Origin: Montifringilla adamsi
Taxonomy: Eukaryota > Chordata > Aves > Passeriformes > Passeridae
Assembly (NCBI GenBank): GCA_017590115.1
Contig: JAGGNK010006892.1
Location: 14,237,736-14,301,735, forward strand
DNA: 64,000 nt
Reading direction: 5' to 3'
Shown here one piece after another: positions 1-15,000 of the stretch. The notes beneath the pieces were generated by a model. The model saw only the letters and a program-made list of their open reading frames with translations, searched no databases and was not told where the DNA came from. The translations under genes and the position numbers were made by a program. How positions within the stretch are numbered: the first letter of the stretch is position 1; every line of letters begins with the position of its first letter.

Positions 1-131
1 TCATCTGTTGCATGAATAGTTGTGTGTATATGTATTTAGTGATTTTGAAATACTCGTGTAAAGTATTTGCAGGAAGTTTGGTGCTTTATTTAAAATGCAT
101 AGGTCTTTTCTTTAATTTTTTTTGTTTGCAG

Positions 132-3100
132 GCCCTTCAGTCACAATATCAAAGAGAAGAACGTTCAGTACCCATTTTCTTCCAATGGTGGGCTGAGTGA
201 TGGATCAGCTCTAGCTCCATCATCTGACATGGTATGTTAACATGGAATTTCCTTATATTTTCACTTGGTTTGGTATATGCATAATTAATAGTGCACTTTG
301 TAAAACAAAAAACGTCTGCAGCCTTAACAGTTACTTGCTACTGTTCTGTCTTATCATAGGGATGTGCAGCTACAGTGGTCTTAAGATAACTTGACAAAAT
401 AAGTGCAGATCAGACCCCCCAGTGAGATCATAGCTGAAAACTGTTAGCTTTATCCAGCTGTGGTGAAATGATGTATTTTGAATTTAGCTTTTCTTAAAAG
501 ATACCCCAGGCTTCACAACATTTGATTTGGGGACTTCTTTATTTGTTTTTAAATCTGGGGCATTTGCAAGGCTCATGTTCGCATCCTTAAAACAGTAATT
601 CAGGGCAACAAGGTTGGTGGACAAATGGACCTCTTTAAACGTTCTGTTAAATTTCCTAGCCTCATCTTTCTGAATAGGTTTGTGAGGTTTTAGACCAGAA
701 ACCGTAAGTTGTGGATATTTTCAAGTGACCGTAAAGGAGCTGTATATCCAGTGCCAGTCTGTTTTCTTTTGTGGACATTGTCCTGTAAACTGACCTTGCA
801 AATGTCTGATGCGATTTCTTAGGTAGTTTTGTTATAGTGCCTGTTAAAATTTGAAAATTGTTTCCTTGTATTGGCAAACTACTGGGAGCTACCTACATGG
901 GGGGGGGGGGGGGGGCAAAAAGGGGAATTTGAAAAGCTGAACATTTCCTTGGAACAAAAAATACTTCTACTCAAGATATTTTCTTAGACACACACTTATG
1001 CCAGCAGTTTGGGGGGCCCCCGGGGGGGGGGGGGGGGGGTGGTCCAAAGTGATACTTGTAAATATTTTACTTTTGTTCTAGGCTGCAATATTCCCATTCT
1101 TCAATCTTCCATGTTTTCTTTTCTCTGTATTAATAACTTCATTTTGCTTTTTTTTTATGTACTGTTTTAATTTGGCTTTTGTATGTGAGTATGCAATTAA
1201 ATTGTTTTTTAAAAAAAATTAAGACTCTGTTTCAGAAATACTACGATGGAAATGTTCTCAGTGAAATTCGGGTGAGCCAAGTATTTTGTGCCTGATGGCC
1301 ATTATGGAGCTGCTCAGAGTCTTCACGTAACTCATCAGTCAGCCACATCAAATGCCTCTGTCAAAATGGCAAATAGTTGTAGGCCATCTTGTCTTTTAGT
1401 TGTGCAAGCAACTTTTATGTTTATTGCAAACTTTTCCTCAGGAGAACAACACTGGGCAAGATATTGATGAAGCTTTGGGCATAGCTGTTAGTAATCTTGG
1501 CCACTTCCATGACGCAAGCAAGGTGGGTGAAATTAGGTAAATAAATAATGAAATAATCAGTCTTCTCTTAGATTGAAGGTTTTTGTTCTGAGTAGTCACA
1601 CATTAACACACTATTTAAATTTGCTTTTCCTGCCTTTTTTTTGTTACCTGTTTTGTCTTTCAACTGTTGATGTTATTTCTGTGAGTACACAGCCTTAAAG
1701 TCCAGGCTGCTGCCTGAGATGTAGTCTGCAGAGGAGTACACAAGCCTGTGCATAATTTAAAATTAATAGGTCAGTACATATATTTAGCAGAACTATATGC
1801 AAGCCAGTCTTTAAGTACTAAGTTTGTGTTTCCTTGGATCAGTGTAAAATTCAGCTTTTGTTTTTACTCTAGCAGCTACTCTAACTTTTTAATTCTGGCG
1901 TGCCTCTTTCTGCATTTAAAGGTGGAAAAGATGTTATGAGGGCAGCAGAAGTAAAAAATGCACAGAATGTGCAGAAAAATGTAAATCAAGTAATTTATAT
2001 GCACAGTATAAAACATAGAAACAATCCTAAAATAATAAGCTAATAAGTTTTAGGTGTTAATAAGTTTTATTAACTTTTTAACTTTATCAATGATAATTAA
2101 TTCATTTAAACTTTAGGTCTTCTTAAATGTGCTGTAGAAAAGCTTGCAGTTCTGTCTGTGCCATCTATTTGCACTTTTACTTGTAAGATACACAGTATAG
2201 AAGTATTTAATGTTTCAAAAACTTCGTTCTGGTAAATGTGGTGGGAAGTGTCAGTGAGGCGTATTCTCCATTCCCTTTGTAGTGGCCAATCTTTCTGTTA
2301 AGCAAAACTATGTTGAATTCCTAATTCATACACTGATAGCATATTGTAAAAACTTCCCATTTCAGCAGCTATAATATATTAACCCATGAGTATTATAATA
2401 CCAAGACTGGTTTTGCAACAGGTTTTCAACAAAGACTGGGAAATTGCCAAAGCAGTATTGCACTATTGAGATTTTTTTTCCCATAGTCTCTTCATGAAAT
2501 GTAACTGTAGTGACAAAACTGATGTTTAGCCAGTGGAAGATTTTTTTTAGTTTTCCCTTTATGCTCACAATGAGGTTTTAAAAAGCAGTAGAAATCTCAG
2601 CATGCTGTTATCTGTGTATGGTGCAGTGTTCGAATGTCAGATGTGGAAAGTGAGACATTGTGCCAAGATCTGTGTTTCTTCATAGACCTAAAAGCTTCAG
2701 TGGAAGATTAAAACAGTGTCAGCTGACTCCAGCTTAGAGAAAACAGAGTTTTGTAATGAGCTATAAGTGGTTTAATGTAACTGTGTGATGGGGTGTCCAT
2801 CACTGTCTTACTGTTCATTGCTTCTGTTCTGAATTTTAGAAGTAGTAGTAGTATTGTGAGAATAATAAAATAATAATGAAATAATGCATGTTTATTCATA
2901 CTGAACAAAATAGGTGCTGGAATACTTGGAGTTGAAAGTAAAGCATAAAAAAGACAAAGTTACAGAAGCTGCAGATAGAACACTTGATGAACTTATTACT
3001 CTTCTGTCAAGGTAGTAATCTAGTTTTGTAGTATGGCACGGGTGAGTTGCTTTTACCACAAATCTCTTCCTAATTCAGGTGAAAGACTTTTGCTTAAGAG

Positions 3101-6100
3101 TTTTCTCATAGCAATATTTCATAGTACCTGTCTTTTGTTTTTACCCTTTCATTGTGGCATCTTGGAGCTGGTTTGCATGGTTGGAAAACACAAGCTTATG
3201 CTCCCTCTGCTCTTAAAAAGATAAGAAAAATTGCTCATAATGTTCATTTTCTGAAAAAGCTCAATTTTGAGGTTTTGTAATACTGTTATTAGTGGATGAT
3301 AAATTTTAACAGCAGGGATAGCAGGTTTTTTTTGGTTTTTTTTTTTTTACTTCCTGCACGTTTTCAAGCTGATAGAAGTGTAGGGACACTTCATTTCTGG
3401 ATTTTCACAAATATTTATGTCTTCAGGGTGAGGGGAGAGAGGTGTTAAAGTTCAGGTTTCTGGAAGAGCCTCTGAAGGGAATGGTCTTCAGTCTTACCTT
3501 AGTAGAATTAATTGTAAGATTCAACTGTTTATTTTTCAGTTGGATGTGTTTGAAATATCTGGAGGTTGAAATAGAAGAGTGCTCCTAATATTTAATTAAT
3601 AAATGTCTTCTCAGTGTGAACTCTATGACTTTTGTGGTTCCTCCAATTACAGAGTGCATTTCCCATGCCTGTACTTCACACTGTTTGGGGAAGACGATCC
3701 TTGTGTGTGGGATGTATCCACTTTGTATTGTGTGGCTGGCAGCTGTGTTACAGTTCACATTTGAGTCTCTGCAGCTGAGTGCGTGTTAAATTCTTTGAAA
3801 AGTAATGTTTTTAACACAGGAAAAGAAAATCCTTCGCAGAATTGAAGGAGAACATCAACAACTACAGTTCTAGTATTGCGAAAACTAAGGAAATCATTGA
3901 AGAGAAGAAGCAGCATTTGATTGGTGCCATTAGGACAGCAAAGGAATTAAAATTTTCACGTTCTCTAAGAAACTGTTGTGATCTCACTCAGGTAGTAACA
4001 TTCTTGCACTGTGAAATAATTTATTTTTAAGGAATATATTCAATTTTGGATTGAAAGTTTGTGTTCCCAGTTTGCTGACTTCAATGCTGACATTTTTGGG
4101 CTATTATATTCTTCCCCTGCTTCTTCACAGACACAGAATTTTTATTTGGTCTTAGTCACAAGTTAGAGTCTGGTGGCTGATATGAAGCAAAAAAGGTGGT
4201 TCTTACCTTGATGAGTTTGGCATCTGAAACAGGAAATGGAGGGGGAGGATAGGAAAAGTGGCACAGTGCTGATCGGTGAAAAGGTGGTGTTTGGATCAGT
4301 TCAGTTTCTCAAACCTTTTCCATTCCAGAGCTCTTCAGCCTTCTCTCTGAACTACTCCAGAATTCATAGCCACACTCACTTGATCCTCTTGGTGCCAGAC
4401 CTTTACTTTTGTTGTTTCTCCCCATCATATCTGCTGTTCATAGAAACCCATGCTACCTGCCATGCTGTAGCAGAGCAGAGGTCCATCCTTGTGAAGTTTC
4501 CTGTCTCTGGCAACAGAGGAAAGATGCTTGGAGGAAGTATCCAAGAAACTGGGGAAGTTGAAGGTTAAGGATTTTAGTATCAATAGGATACATCGGGCTC
4601 ATTACACTGAATAAACATTACCTTATTCTGTCATAAGATTGTGGAACATTTTCTTTAATGTCCTGGTAAAGTTTGTGGCAATGTGCATGGGTGTATACAT
4701 GTGTGCATTATATATACATAGGCATAGGTTGTGTCAGTGAGTTCCACTTTTTACTGTTTAAAATTAGGTTTATGTAAAATAGCTTCCTCTGTTATTTCAA
4801 AATGTGCCACTCAGTTATTTCATTTGGAGCCTTTGTAGTCCTTGTGTTGAGAAAAGGAACAAATAATTTGTCTTGTCATTCTTGGAAGAAATGTGCTTTT
4901 CAGAATCATCTACCCTGCATCCATTTGTCACTTTCTAGCTGAAGAAACTGCGTCTTCTGACCCAGAAAAGACGTCTAGTCTTTCCTTTTTTTCTGTCATT
5001 TACTTCGATCTCCCCACTGTGATTTTTTTGGGAACTGGCAGCTACCACTCTCCTCTCATAGGCCTGTCTTTTTACGTAGAGATCACTTTCTCATTAGATG
5101 TTGAAACAAAAGGAGTATCTGACTTTTGCTTCTGTTTATATGCTTAGATTACAGAATCCCAACCATTAAGTCTTAATAAGGCAAGAAGACATTTGAGAAT
5201 GGGCTGTTGGCTGAACTCTAGGGGTTTTTACCATAAAATTTAAGGTGTCATGCTATAGATAATAGGTGCTTGCATAACTTCCTGTTTAATGGAAGCTGAG
5301 ATTGTACTTCTTAATTTCAGATTATTTATGACTTGAAGTTGCCAGTGGAGGCTGAGCTCTCACGAGTGAAGAATTTAAAGGACAAAATACTTTCAAGGTA
5401 AATTACTGGAGTGGGAGATGTACAGGGAGGTAAAAAGAGGCATGGGTTATCTTAATTACAAAAACTGTTCATGAGACAGTTAAACAGCAGAAGTTGATCT
5501 TCTTCACTTTCAATGACTGAAAAACTACTACTTCAGGTATAAGTATAAACTCTTCACTAAAAGTAGGCAATAACCTTCATGTGAGGCATGGGGGGAGAAA
5601 GCACATAGCATTTGCTGAAATGTAGGCAAATGCATATGGATTTTAAAAATCCGTGACAGACTTCTGCCACTTCTGAAATCCTCCTTTCCTTACAAATAGA
5701 AATAAATTGGGAGAATGAGGGCTTAATTACTGTTTTAGTTAATCAGTTTCTGACCTTCAGGAAACATTAAATGCTTTTTGAGCTGCTGATGTCTAAAGAA
5801 GGTTGTGGAAAATCCCAGTTGCCATGCTGTCCTCACTGGAAGTGACTGTTGATTTCTTTAGCAGAAGTGAGCAAGAAAGTAGGTCTCAGCTGAGGTACAC
5901 CTGACCCTGTGCAACTTGGTCATAAGGCTGGTCAAGGGTGCTGCAGTACCTAGTACATAAAGGCCACACTGGAAAATGGAGGGACAGAACAAAGATGGTG
6001 CTACTTTGGGACATCTTGGGGGCCCCTGTTACATTTCAGGATGTGGAACCACTCTGGTACTGGGGGGGGGGGGGGGGGGGGGGGGGGGGGTGGGTTGCGA

Positions 6101-9033
6101 TTCCGACTGGCACAGAGAAATGAAGCTCAGCAAGTTGATTATTTACATGCTAAATGCAAACAATTTTTGTATGATCACAGATTCAATTAGGTTGCAAAAG
6201 GCTATTAGGATCACTGAGTCCAACCATTAACCTAACACTACCAGCTCCACCTTTACCATGTGTTTAAGTGTAGTGTCTGCATGTCTTAAATCACAGAGTC
6301 ATAAAATGGTTTGGTTTGAGTGGGACCTTCAAAGGTTGTGTAGTCCAAGTGTCCTCCAGTGAGCAAAGGCATCCTCAGCTAGATGAGGTTGCTCAGAGCC
6401 CCATCCAGTCTGACCTTAAACCTTTCCAGGGGCATTTAACACCTCCCCAAGCTACTTGTTCTGCTGTTTCACGGCTCTTAGTGTAAGAAGTTCCTTTTAT
6501 CTACTCTGAACCAACATTCCTGTAGGTCAAAGGTTACTGGCTTTAAACTGTTGCAGGAGGCTCTAGCAGAAAATTTATGCATGTCTTTCTGGAAGGTGCT
6601 GTGAGGTCTCCCTGGTGCCTTGTCTTCTCCAGGCAGAACAGCCCCAGCTCTGTTAGCCACATGTCTCCAGGGATGGTGACTCAGCCAATCCCTCGGTGGG
6701 TTGTTCCAACATGAGACAAAAATTAGGATCCCTCCAATCATGTCAGTTGAGTTCTTGAGTTAGAATATGGATAAAACAATCTATAAAATCCTCTTTTAGT
6801 GACTTTACCAAGTCACTGCTTTGAAGATACTGTCGGTGATGAATGGCAATTTCAGAGAAGCCTGTTTAAATGCATAATGGTAAACTCTCTCAACTTAAAA
6901 GAAAGCTGAGACATAAGAAAACTTAATTTTTTTTGCATTGGAAAACTTTTTGAGAAATTCAGCTGAGCAGAGGACGAAGGAGACCCGATAAAGGAAAAAC
7001 ATAAAGGCATTACATACCTTGTGCCACTCCAAAATTACACCAAAGGTTAAAAAAAAAAACAAGTAGGAGGTGCATAGAAATTGAGACACTTGCTGTAGAC
7101 ATAAAATGTTGTAGAAGAAACAGTGGATATGTTCCTGAAGGGGCAGTGGGAGAGAAGCCCAGACAGATCTTCAATACTATTTACATTTTTTTTTCATTCA
7201 TTAAAACTGGATAGAAAAGCTAAGGCATTTATTTAAGTTACATACACAGTTGCATTAGACTAAATGTAAAAGTGCTTAAAAGATTTTTTTTTTACCAATG
7301 AAAACCATTCATTGGTAAAGAAAACAGTTAATAGTGTAGCAATAAACAGAAGCATCTGTTTTGGACTTGAGACAGTTTTGTTCTTTACAAAGGAAAGAAA
7401 ATTCTTTGTCTCTGTACAGAATAATATATTGAACTAAACTAAGTGTAGATGAGAAAACTGAGTGAATGTTGCAGTACTCTGTGCATAAGGGAGAAAGCAT
7501 AAGACAAGAGGTTTTAAATATGAACATGAAGATAAATGAGCAGCCAAATCTGGTTTCTGTAGGAAGAAATAAACTGGAGTAGGTAATTAATCTTACTCTG
7601 CCCCTCCATGAATATTGTGCTGAAAAACACCGTAGGTCTCAAACTGTCAAAGTGATTTAGGTGTTCTTGTCACCTTCTATAATATTTATTCTCTTCTCTT
7701 GAGGTTGTTCCTGAACACTTTGGAGATTACATCTTCATTAGAAAATTTGGGAGAGATTAAATGGGGAATGACAAGGAAGTAAGTATTTTTTAATGAAAGA
7801 GAATAGGTATAGTAATTTACCTGCTCTAGTGGTTAAGTATTTGTTGGAGATCAAATCAAAAAAACTGTAGGTGCTTATGGAATTCTAAGAGTTTATTGAA
7901 GCAAAGCAAATCTTTATATGCTGGTATTACAATCAGAATTCCAGTCAGTCCAGTTTGTGTTTCAGTTCTGACATTTTAGTTTTACTTGTGTTTTGCCCTA
8001 GTACATTTTGCTGAATCACTTGAGTTATCCAGATTTCATTTGCGCTGTGTACTTTTCAACTTCCATTGGCACTTAATGATTCGACCATGGAACCAGTTAG
8101 GCTGGAAAAGGCCATTGAGTCCAACTGTAAACCGAACACTGCCAAGGCAACCACTAAACCATGTCCCTGGGTGCTGTGTCTGCTATGTTTGTACTACATG
8201 TAATAGAGATGTTAATCATTTCAGCACATGAAAATGCATGTAAATGAATCTCTAATGAACAGCAAGTACTGAAATTGGTAGTATTTCCAGTTCACAGTCT
8301 AAATACAGATTGTGTAAAAAGCTAAAAGAAATTTCTAAAATTAACAAAGAAAACCCTTTTATTTTTAAAATTACAATTGCTTTTATATTATTTGGGGTTT
8401 TTTGTTGTTGTTTTGTTTGTTTCTGTGGTCTTTGACTAATACTTGAAAAATTGGAATGAAGTTGTTGTTAGGGCTGTTGCAGTTAACACTGAATATGCTA
8501 AAAAAGATTTATTGCATACTGTCATATTTGGAAATCCTACATATGAGAGTGAATAGTGTCTGTTAGTACAAAAGCATCTGATATGCCTTTTGTTTTCAAA
8601 ATGAGGTATCTTATCAAATTATGAACATTTTTTTCAAATAGTTAGTATTTGTACTTGTGGTCTCTGATTATCTAGGTGAGGATGTAGCTCTTGCAGTAAG
8701 CTGTGCCCAGGCATATGTACTGTGTCTGTGGCAATTCTTCCTAGGATTGAGTTATAGTACTGGTTTTTTGTTGTCTTGGTATTAAAAAATGTAATTCAGT
8801 TTATTTCTAGCGGGTCTTATGAGGCGGTTTTTTTTACATAGTGATGCATTCTTAATGAAAGCTCTGCTCTGACTCGTGCTTTTCTAGAATGAGACTGAAT
8901 TATGTTAATTTGTTTCCAAATAAAATTTTTCCCAAATACAGTGAAGATAATGGACAAGACACCCTTATCCTTGATGACCAGGAAGAAACGCCTGATGTCA
9001 TAATAGAAGAAATACTGGAAGATGACTTGGAGG
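132..9033 (+). CDS. RNF17: RNF17 exons 1-8 of window: N-terminal linker and helical region
   Basis: Encodes window residues 1-261. The first exon begins with one base of a split codon and reads [15 protein letters not shown]. The second exon is only 36 bp. Residues about 46-190 are rich in E, K, L and I with heptad-like spacing ([40 protein letters not shown]), matching the coiled region that follows the RING in human RNF17. The part after residue 190 is poorly conserved until [15 protein letters not shown] just before the first Tudor module. Introns are large here (for example 5398-7703 and 7779-8887) and hold CR1 fragments and G-tracts. The RING itself is not in view. Confidence 0.88.
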
Positions 9034-12000
9034 GCAAGTGTCTTAGTACCTCATGCTTGCTGTGTTCCATTGTTGAGTGTGATCCTGTTTTTGAGTCTTG
9101 TATTATGCTGTGTGTTTGGCTCATGCAGGTTCTTTAATGATGTCTGTTTCAATTCTTTTGGGGTTTTTGTTTTTTGTTCTCCTGTTTAGCTTATTGAAAA
9201 ATGTATCACAAGCTCTCCAAAGAGGGTTAAAAGCACTGTCTGCTATGCAGTGGTTTACTTTGACTTGTGGTTATTGCAGTCCCCTCAGAGTTCCTGTCAT
9301 TGGCTCCTGGAGAATTCTTTTCTGTCAGTTACCTCAGCTTCTTGTATCTTCTCCCTGGCCATTATCCTATGATATTTGGCAGGAACAATTAGGTTCCTCA
9401 GCTTGTCAGTTTTTCCGTGGATTGTACTAGTCCATGAAGGAATCCTTCCCCTCTGTTAGCAGACTGAATCTGGAGTACTGTGTCCAGTATTGGACCCTGT
9501 GGTACTGAAAGTCACTGTCACACAGGAGGGAGTCCAGCAGTGCCAGGCTGGTGTGCAGGAGGTGCTCAGGGTCTTACAGATGTTTTCCAGCCTTCATAAT
9601 TCCATGCTTCGGTATGTAAGACAAGATAGCTGACTCACCACTCTTTGGAGATGGTGACCAGGGTGATCCAAAAGAGGCTGTGTCCCTGTAGGGGAAATCT
9701 TTCAAGTCATTCAGACTTTTTGTTCAGATGCCATCTATTACACTGGAAATGGCCAAGAGAAATCTTGCATCTCTTCTGGATATGGCATTTCCTAAACATG
9801 GAAGCACAGTCCTGGATACCTGCTCAGATTGTTTTAGATGCCAGGTTCTGTGTAGTCTTTCACCCATGATGTGTTGCAGTTCAGAGGTGGCAGTGCTCCA
9901 GGATGTTGGAAATCCATCTGGTTGGTCTGCCCTGATCAGTCATGCAGGTGACATTCAGTCTAGATGATGTTGTCCACTCTTTGCAGGAAGCTCTGTGGTA
10001 TAAAGTACTCTTGTAAGAATTGGATTGTGGGGCTTCTAAAAGCCTCTGACCCATTAACAACCTTTGTTGAATAGCTTCAGAAGGAGAAACCTGTCTTTTG
10101 TATCCCTAATGGAGGGAGGTACCTGCAGTACAGAGGATTTGGATGCTTAGTCACAAGTCCTGTCTTACATAGGGTCATCTCTTGGCTAGTTCCTTGGTCT
10201 TCGTTCACTGAGTAACTATTGGAAAGTGCTTAGCATACTTGTTCTTAAAGGTGGAAGTCTTAATCTCTAATTTGCTTTCTGTGTCTCTGTTAGAGGGAAT
10301 GAAAACTCTGAATTACCCACCTAAATTCAGGCTGCCACTTTGTGAGACAGAGTTTTGCTTTGGAGGGTAGCATAAGGGAGGTAGTTCAAAAGAGCAACTT
10401 CATCAGGAAGCAAACATGGTAATAGTTTGAAACAAGTATTACAAGACTTGTCAGATTAAAATCTGTTTGAGGTAATATTACCATGATTAATGCAACATAA
10501 ACTCAATCCTATGCCTGATAATATCTGTTGGATTCACTTGGAGGGTGTTTGATAATTTGTGTTATGTCTTACTCAGGTTTGACTGAATTGGTGTTGGTAA
10601 GCCATGTTATAAATCCATGCCATTTCTATATTCGGAGATACTCACAGAAGAAAGAAGCATTTGCTTTGCAGACGAAATTAGAAAACTTCTGCTGTAGTAA
10701 GACCTCCTATCTCTTGCCTTCAGACATTTTGGAACTAGGTAAATGGTTAAATTCTAAAGGTCTACACAGCTTAAAATACTACCTTGCAATATATCTTCCT
10801 TAGTATCATGTTCTTTCTTTTTTCTCTCTTCCCCCCACTCCACTTTATGTGGTAAACATTCCTTATAACGTTTACTGACTGAATAGGAACCATTCTAGAA
10901 AGAAAAATGAAGGACAATAATACTTAAATCTACAATGATTTAATTCTTAAATCATTAAAATTATTTCCTAGCCCACACGTTAATAGTCTTACCTACTTCC
11001 ATAATGTGTTCAGAAAACTGATGAAAGGTATGTAATAACTTTATTATGTCAGTGGGGTTTTTCCCACTTTACTCAACTATAGGAAGTTTCATAGAAATGA
11101 CTTCTTGATACCAGCCAAGCACCTGCCAGCCTTAAAGGCACTGTGTAAATGAATGTGAGGGGAACTTCTGGTGGCTACAGAGACAAAATTTATGGTCTTT
11201 GTGTTTTCATTGTAGCAGTAGCACTTTCATTACCTGTGTGGAGGATGGGAACAGGGGAGCATTATGCAGAACTGTAGTAATAGTTTCAGTGTGAAGTACT
11301 TTAAAATACTGAATTTACTCCTTTTGTATTTGTTTCCATATAGGTGCTAGAACTTTCATTAAGAGTAAGGAAACTGGAATGTGGTGTCGTGGAACTATCA
11401 CTGAACTAATTCCTGTAGAAAGTAAAAATCAGAAGAAGAAGCATTGTGATCCAATAAGATACAAAGTGTGTGATGTTGCATTGCTAAAAGTATTCCTGAT
11501 TGACTTTGGAAGCTCTGTAGTTCTGATTTTCTCAGGGTATGTTTATGGAGAGAGGTATGTTTGTCTGCAGTTGTTGTCTTTACTGCTGTTATTCAAGGTC
11601 TCTTCTGAGAAACAAGTCCTTCCTCACCTTCACGCAGGCGGATAGCCAGATACCCAAATGGCTCTGGTATTCTCTTCATACATACTCCCCTCAGAAAAAG
11701 TGGCACTGTATTTAAGTGTACAAGCCTGTATACATTAAAATATTTAACTGAGACTTGAGTTGCAAAAGAGAGCATGTAAGTACTAAATGCTTCAAAAAAA
11801 TACATTTCACTGAGACTTTAAAATTCTGTTTTATTGACATGACATTATGCCAATTACTGCAATAATAACTTAAGTCTGGGGTTTGGTTTTGGGGGGTTTT
11901 ACGTATTGGATTTGAGGTTTTTTGCTTTTAAGCTAGTGTTGCATTTATTCCTATTGACATTAGATGTGATCCCACTGAAAGGCCCGATCCTGCTGCTCTG

Positions 12001-15000
12001 CACACTATTGAAACCCATGACATTTGTCTGTTTGTGAGGAAGCCTGACCAGCACATTGAGGCAGAGCTTGCAGCCATCCCTCCTTTAGCAGTACGGTGTT
12101 CACTGAAGGATGTTGTTCCCAAAAATGAAGTAAGTACAAACTGCTTTAAGTATTTCAGGACCTTATTTATAAGATTTCTATTAAAGAATTTAAATATGAA
12201 ATTTAAAATTATCTTATTCCAGTATAAACAGAAGGAAACTCAAGAGTACAGAGTGTATTTTTTTAAGTTAGATTCCCTTGTAAAAGGATGTGTTGCATTG
12301 CTTTCATTGGAAAAGAAACAAAAGCTTACAGCAGTCTGTCTTAAAAAGCCTGTGAGACTACAAATGCATATTTCAGGCTTAAATCTCACTGCTCATACTT
12401 TAGACATGTTCTTTTGTGAAGTTTAAAAACTAATTGGAAAATTGATCCTCTTCTTTTGTGTCTGTCTGATAACGATGCAAGCAGTAACTTTCAGAAGTCA
12501 TCCAAACAAAGAATAAATGGCTTCTTCAAAATAATTAAGATAATACCTTCAGGGATTGTACTTGTTACTTAAAAATTTTTGCCACTCTTGTAAAGTGTTG
12601 TTTATTATCTTTCAGTATAACCACAAAGTAATGTCGACCTTTATTCCATTACCAAAAAAAGGCATATATATTGCAGTATTTTCTTCAGTATTCGCTTTTT
12701 ATTAGACTTGCTTTATTCTTGCCACATTCACATGGAAATGAACTCAGTCCAGTACACCTGTGCATTTCTGACAGTATTAACTGTATTAACAGTAACTGTT
12801 GGTCAGTTTCAAGGGGTATTTACCAGTCTGATGTTGACTAAAGTAACTTTAAATGGGAAAGTTCTGGAACAATTTTCACAAGTGTAAATAAAACGCCTTC
12901 CTTATATGTACTTTCAATTTTTTCTGTGCCTAAAAAGCACAGATTCACAGTATCAAATGAGAAATGCATTAACTTGATCCCAGAGAAATAAATTCAGACG
13001 GGCTTTTTTTACGTAGATAAAGTGTTACACAGGATGCTGTGGAGATCAGCAGTGTGTAAATTGTTCAGATCAGGTTGTGCATTTGTGTAAAGACATAAGA
13101 AGACAAACTTACATTTCTGGTCTCTCAATTCATGGGAAAGTCATGAAATGAAAGTAAGGTAAGATGATTCTGGTTAATATATCAGAGCAATCTGAGGGGA
13201 TCTTCAGAAGAAACATGGTGGAAACTGCAGTCCTTTAACCTGACTCAGTTTTATACTGTTTAATACACATATAATCCATATTGAAAGAATTCCATTCAGT
13301 GCTGTCCTGGCTATGGACTAGACAAGTCTGACCATGTTCAGTATTTCATCTGTTCAGATACAGCTGTGCTTTCTTCCTTGCATTTACTTTATCTTTTAAT
13401 TAAGGTTTGTATTTGTTGTTTAACATTCTCTGACATCCTCAGTAACTTTTTCTTTCTAATACAGGATGAAGGTTGGGGAGAGGAGGCAAAGACAAAATTT
13501 TTAGAAATGGTAAATAATAAAGTTGTTTCAATGATGGTGTTTAGAGAAGAGGATGGTGTTCTCATTGTGGATCTGAGAAAACCTCCGTTTAATGAAGTAA
13601 GCAGTAATACACCACTGTCTCTCAAGGATGCATTGGTTTTCTTAGATTTGGCAAGGTATGTGTCTTCCTTTGGATCCTGCTCCTCTGTGCCATAACTGAT
13701 AACAGAATAATGGTTACCAAGTGAAGGTTAATAAGCTGGTTGCTTCTGCAGTGTTCCGTATTTTAATGTGTGATGTATTAACCTCCAGCAGTGTCTGCTG
13801 ATTTCCTTTTTTCACCTTCACCAATGAGCACCATGCTATACTCATTTGCACTAGTCAGACTTCATTTAGATAGGGAACTTTATTTTAGAAAATGGCAAAA
13901 TATATATTTCTGTACAAATCTTAAATAGCAGTGGAGTCTCTCTAAATGAGAAGCCCTTGATGTCTATCACAGACAGAAAACCACACCAGAATGAGCCTGG
14001 GATCTGTTTGATTTGGCTGGTAGACAGTGGGAGAAGCATTACAGAGAATTGGCTGCACCACCTGCAAGAAGGAAAGTTGAAGCTATACATATAAGTATGA
14101 ATCAATAAGTGATTTTTATAAGATAATTTTGTGGTTTTTTTAATGGGAAATTTGACATTTGAATATAAAAGGGTTCGTTTGCAGTTCATTTTGACTGAAT
14201 TTATTCAAAATTTCACTTTGTTTACCTTAGGTTTAAATTACAGCTTCCCAGCCAGTTGGAAAACTGCACCGTCTTGCAGTACAGTCCACCAGACATTCCA
14301 CAGGAAGGAGAAGAGGTCTTTGTTGTGGTTTGTCACATTAATAGTCCGAGTGATTTCTATCTTCGCTTGGTAAGTTTAGAAATAAAGCCTGTTCAGATGA
14401 AATTATGAAAAAAGATTTTAATGTTGAGCTATTTGTAGTCCACACTAAATAAGCTACAATTTCTATTAAGTTGTGTCGCTTGTTACCAGTGGTTGGATTC
14501 CTAGAATTAGTAGATAATTCTAACAGTTGTTGATTCAGCCTAGTTAAAATTCAGGAATTCTTAAAATCCCAGAAAGTTTTTGTCAGTTCTGTAACATTAT
14601 TAATTCCTTTTTGGGCGTGCAGTATTTTACTGGTTAGAATTGATTGAATAGGCCACTATCCAGTAATTGTTAGGCTCTTTAATTCACTTTATGTATTCAT
14701 GACCACTTTAATTTTGGAGGGAAGACTGGAAAGTGCAGTACTAGGAAAAAAATTACCCCTTAAGAGTGTAAAAATGCCATTAAAATGAGCATCTGCTTTG
14801 TATGTGTGGTTTGTTGTTTTTATTTCAGAGAGAGAGTGTGGAATCTTTAGCTCTTCCACAGAAAATTCAGGAGATATATAAACAAGAGAATGGTAAAAAC
14901 TTTGAAATTTTCTGCCCAGTTGAAGGCCAAGCGTGCATTGCAAAGCAGGAAGATGGGAATTGGTATAGAGCACAGATTATAGGTGAAGTACTGATTCTTT

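Noticed and set aside
5938..6230. Poly-glycine ORFs
   Set aside because: They are translations of the 29-base G run.
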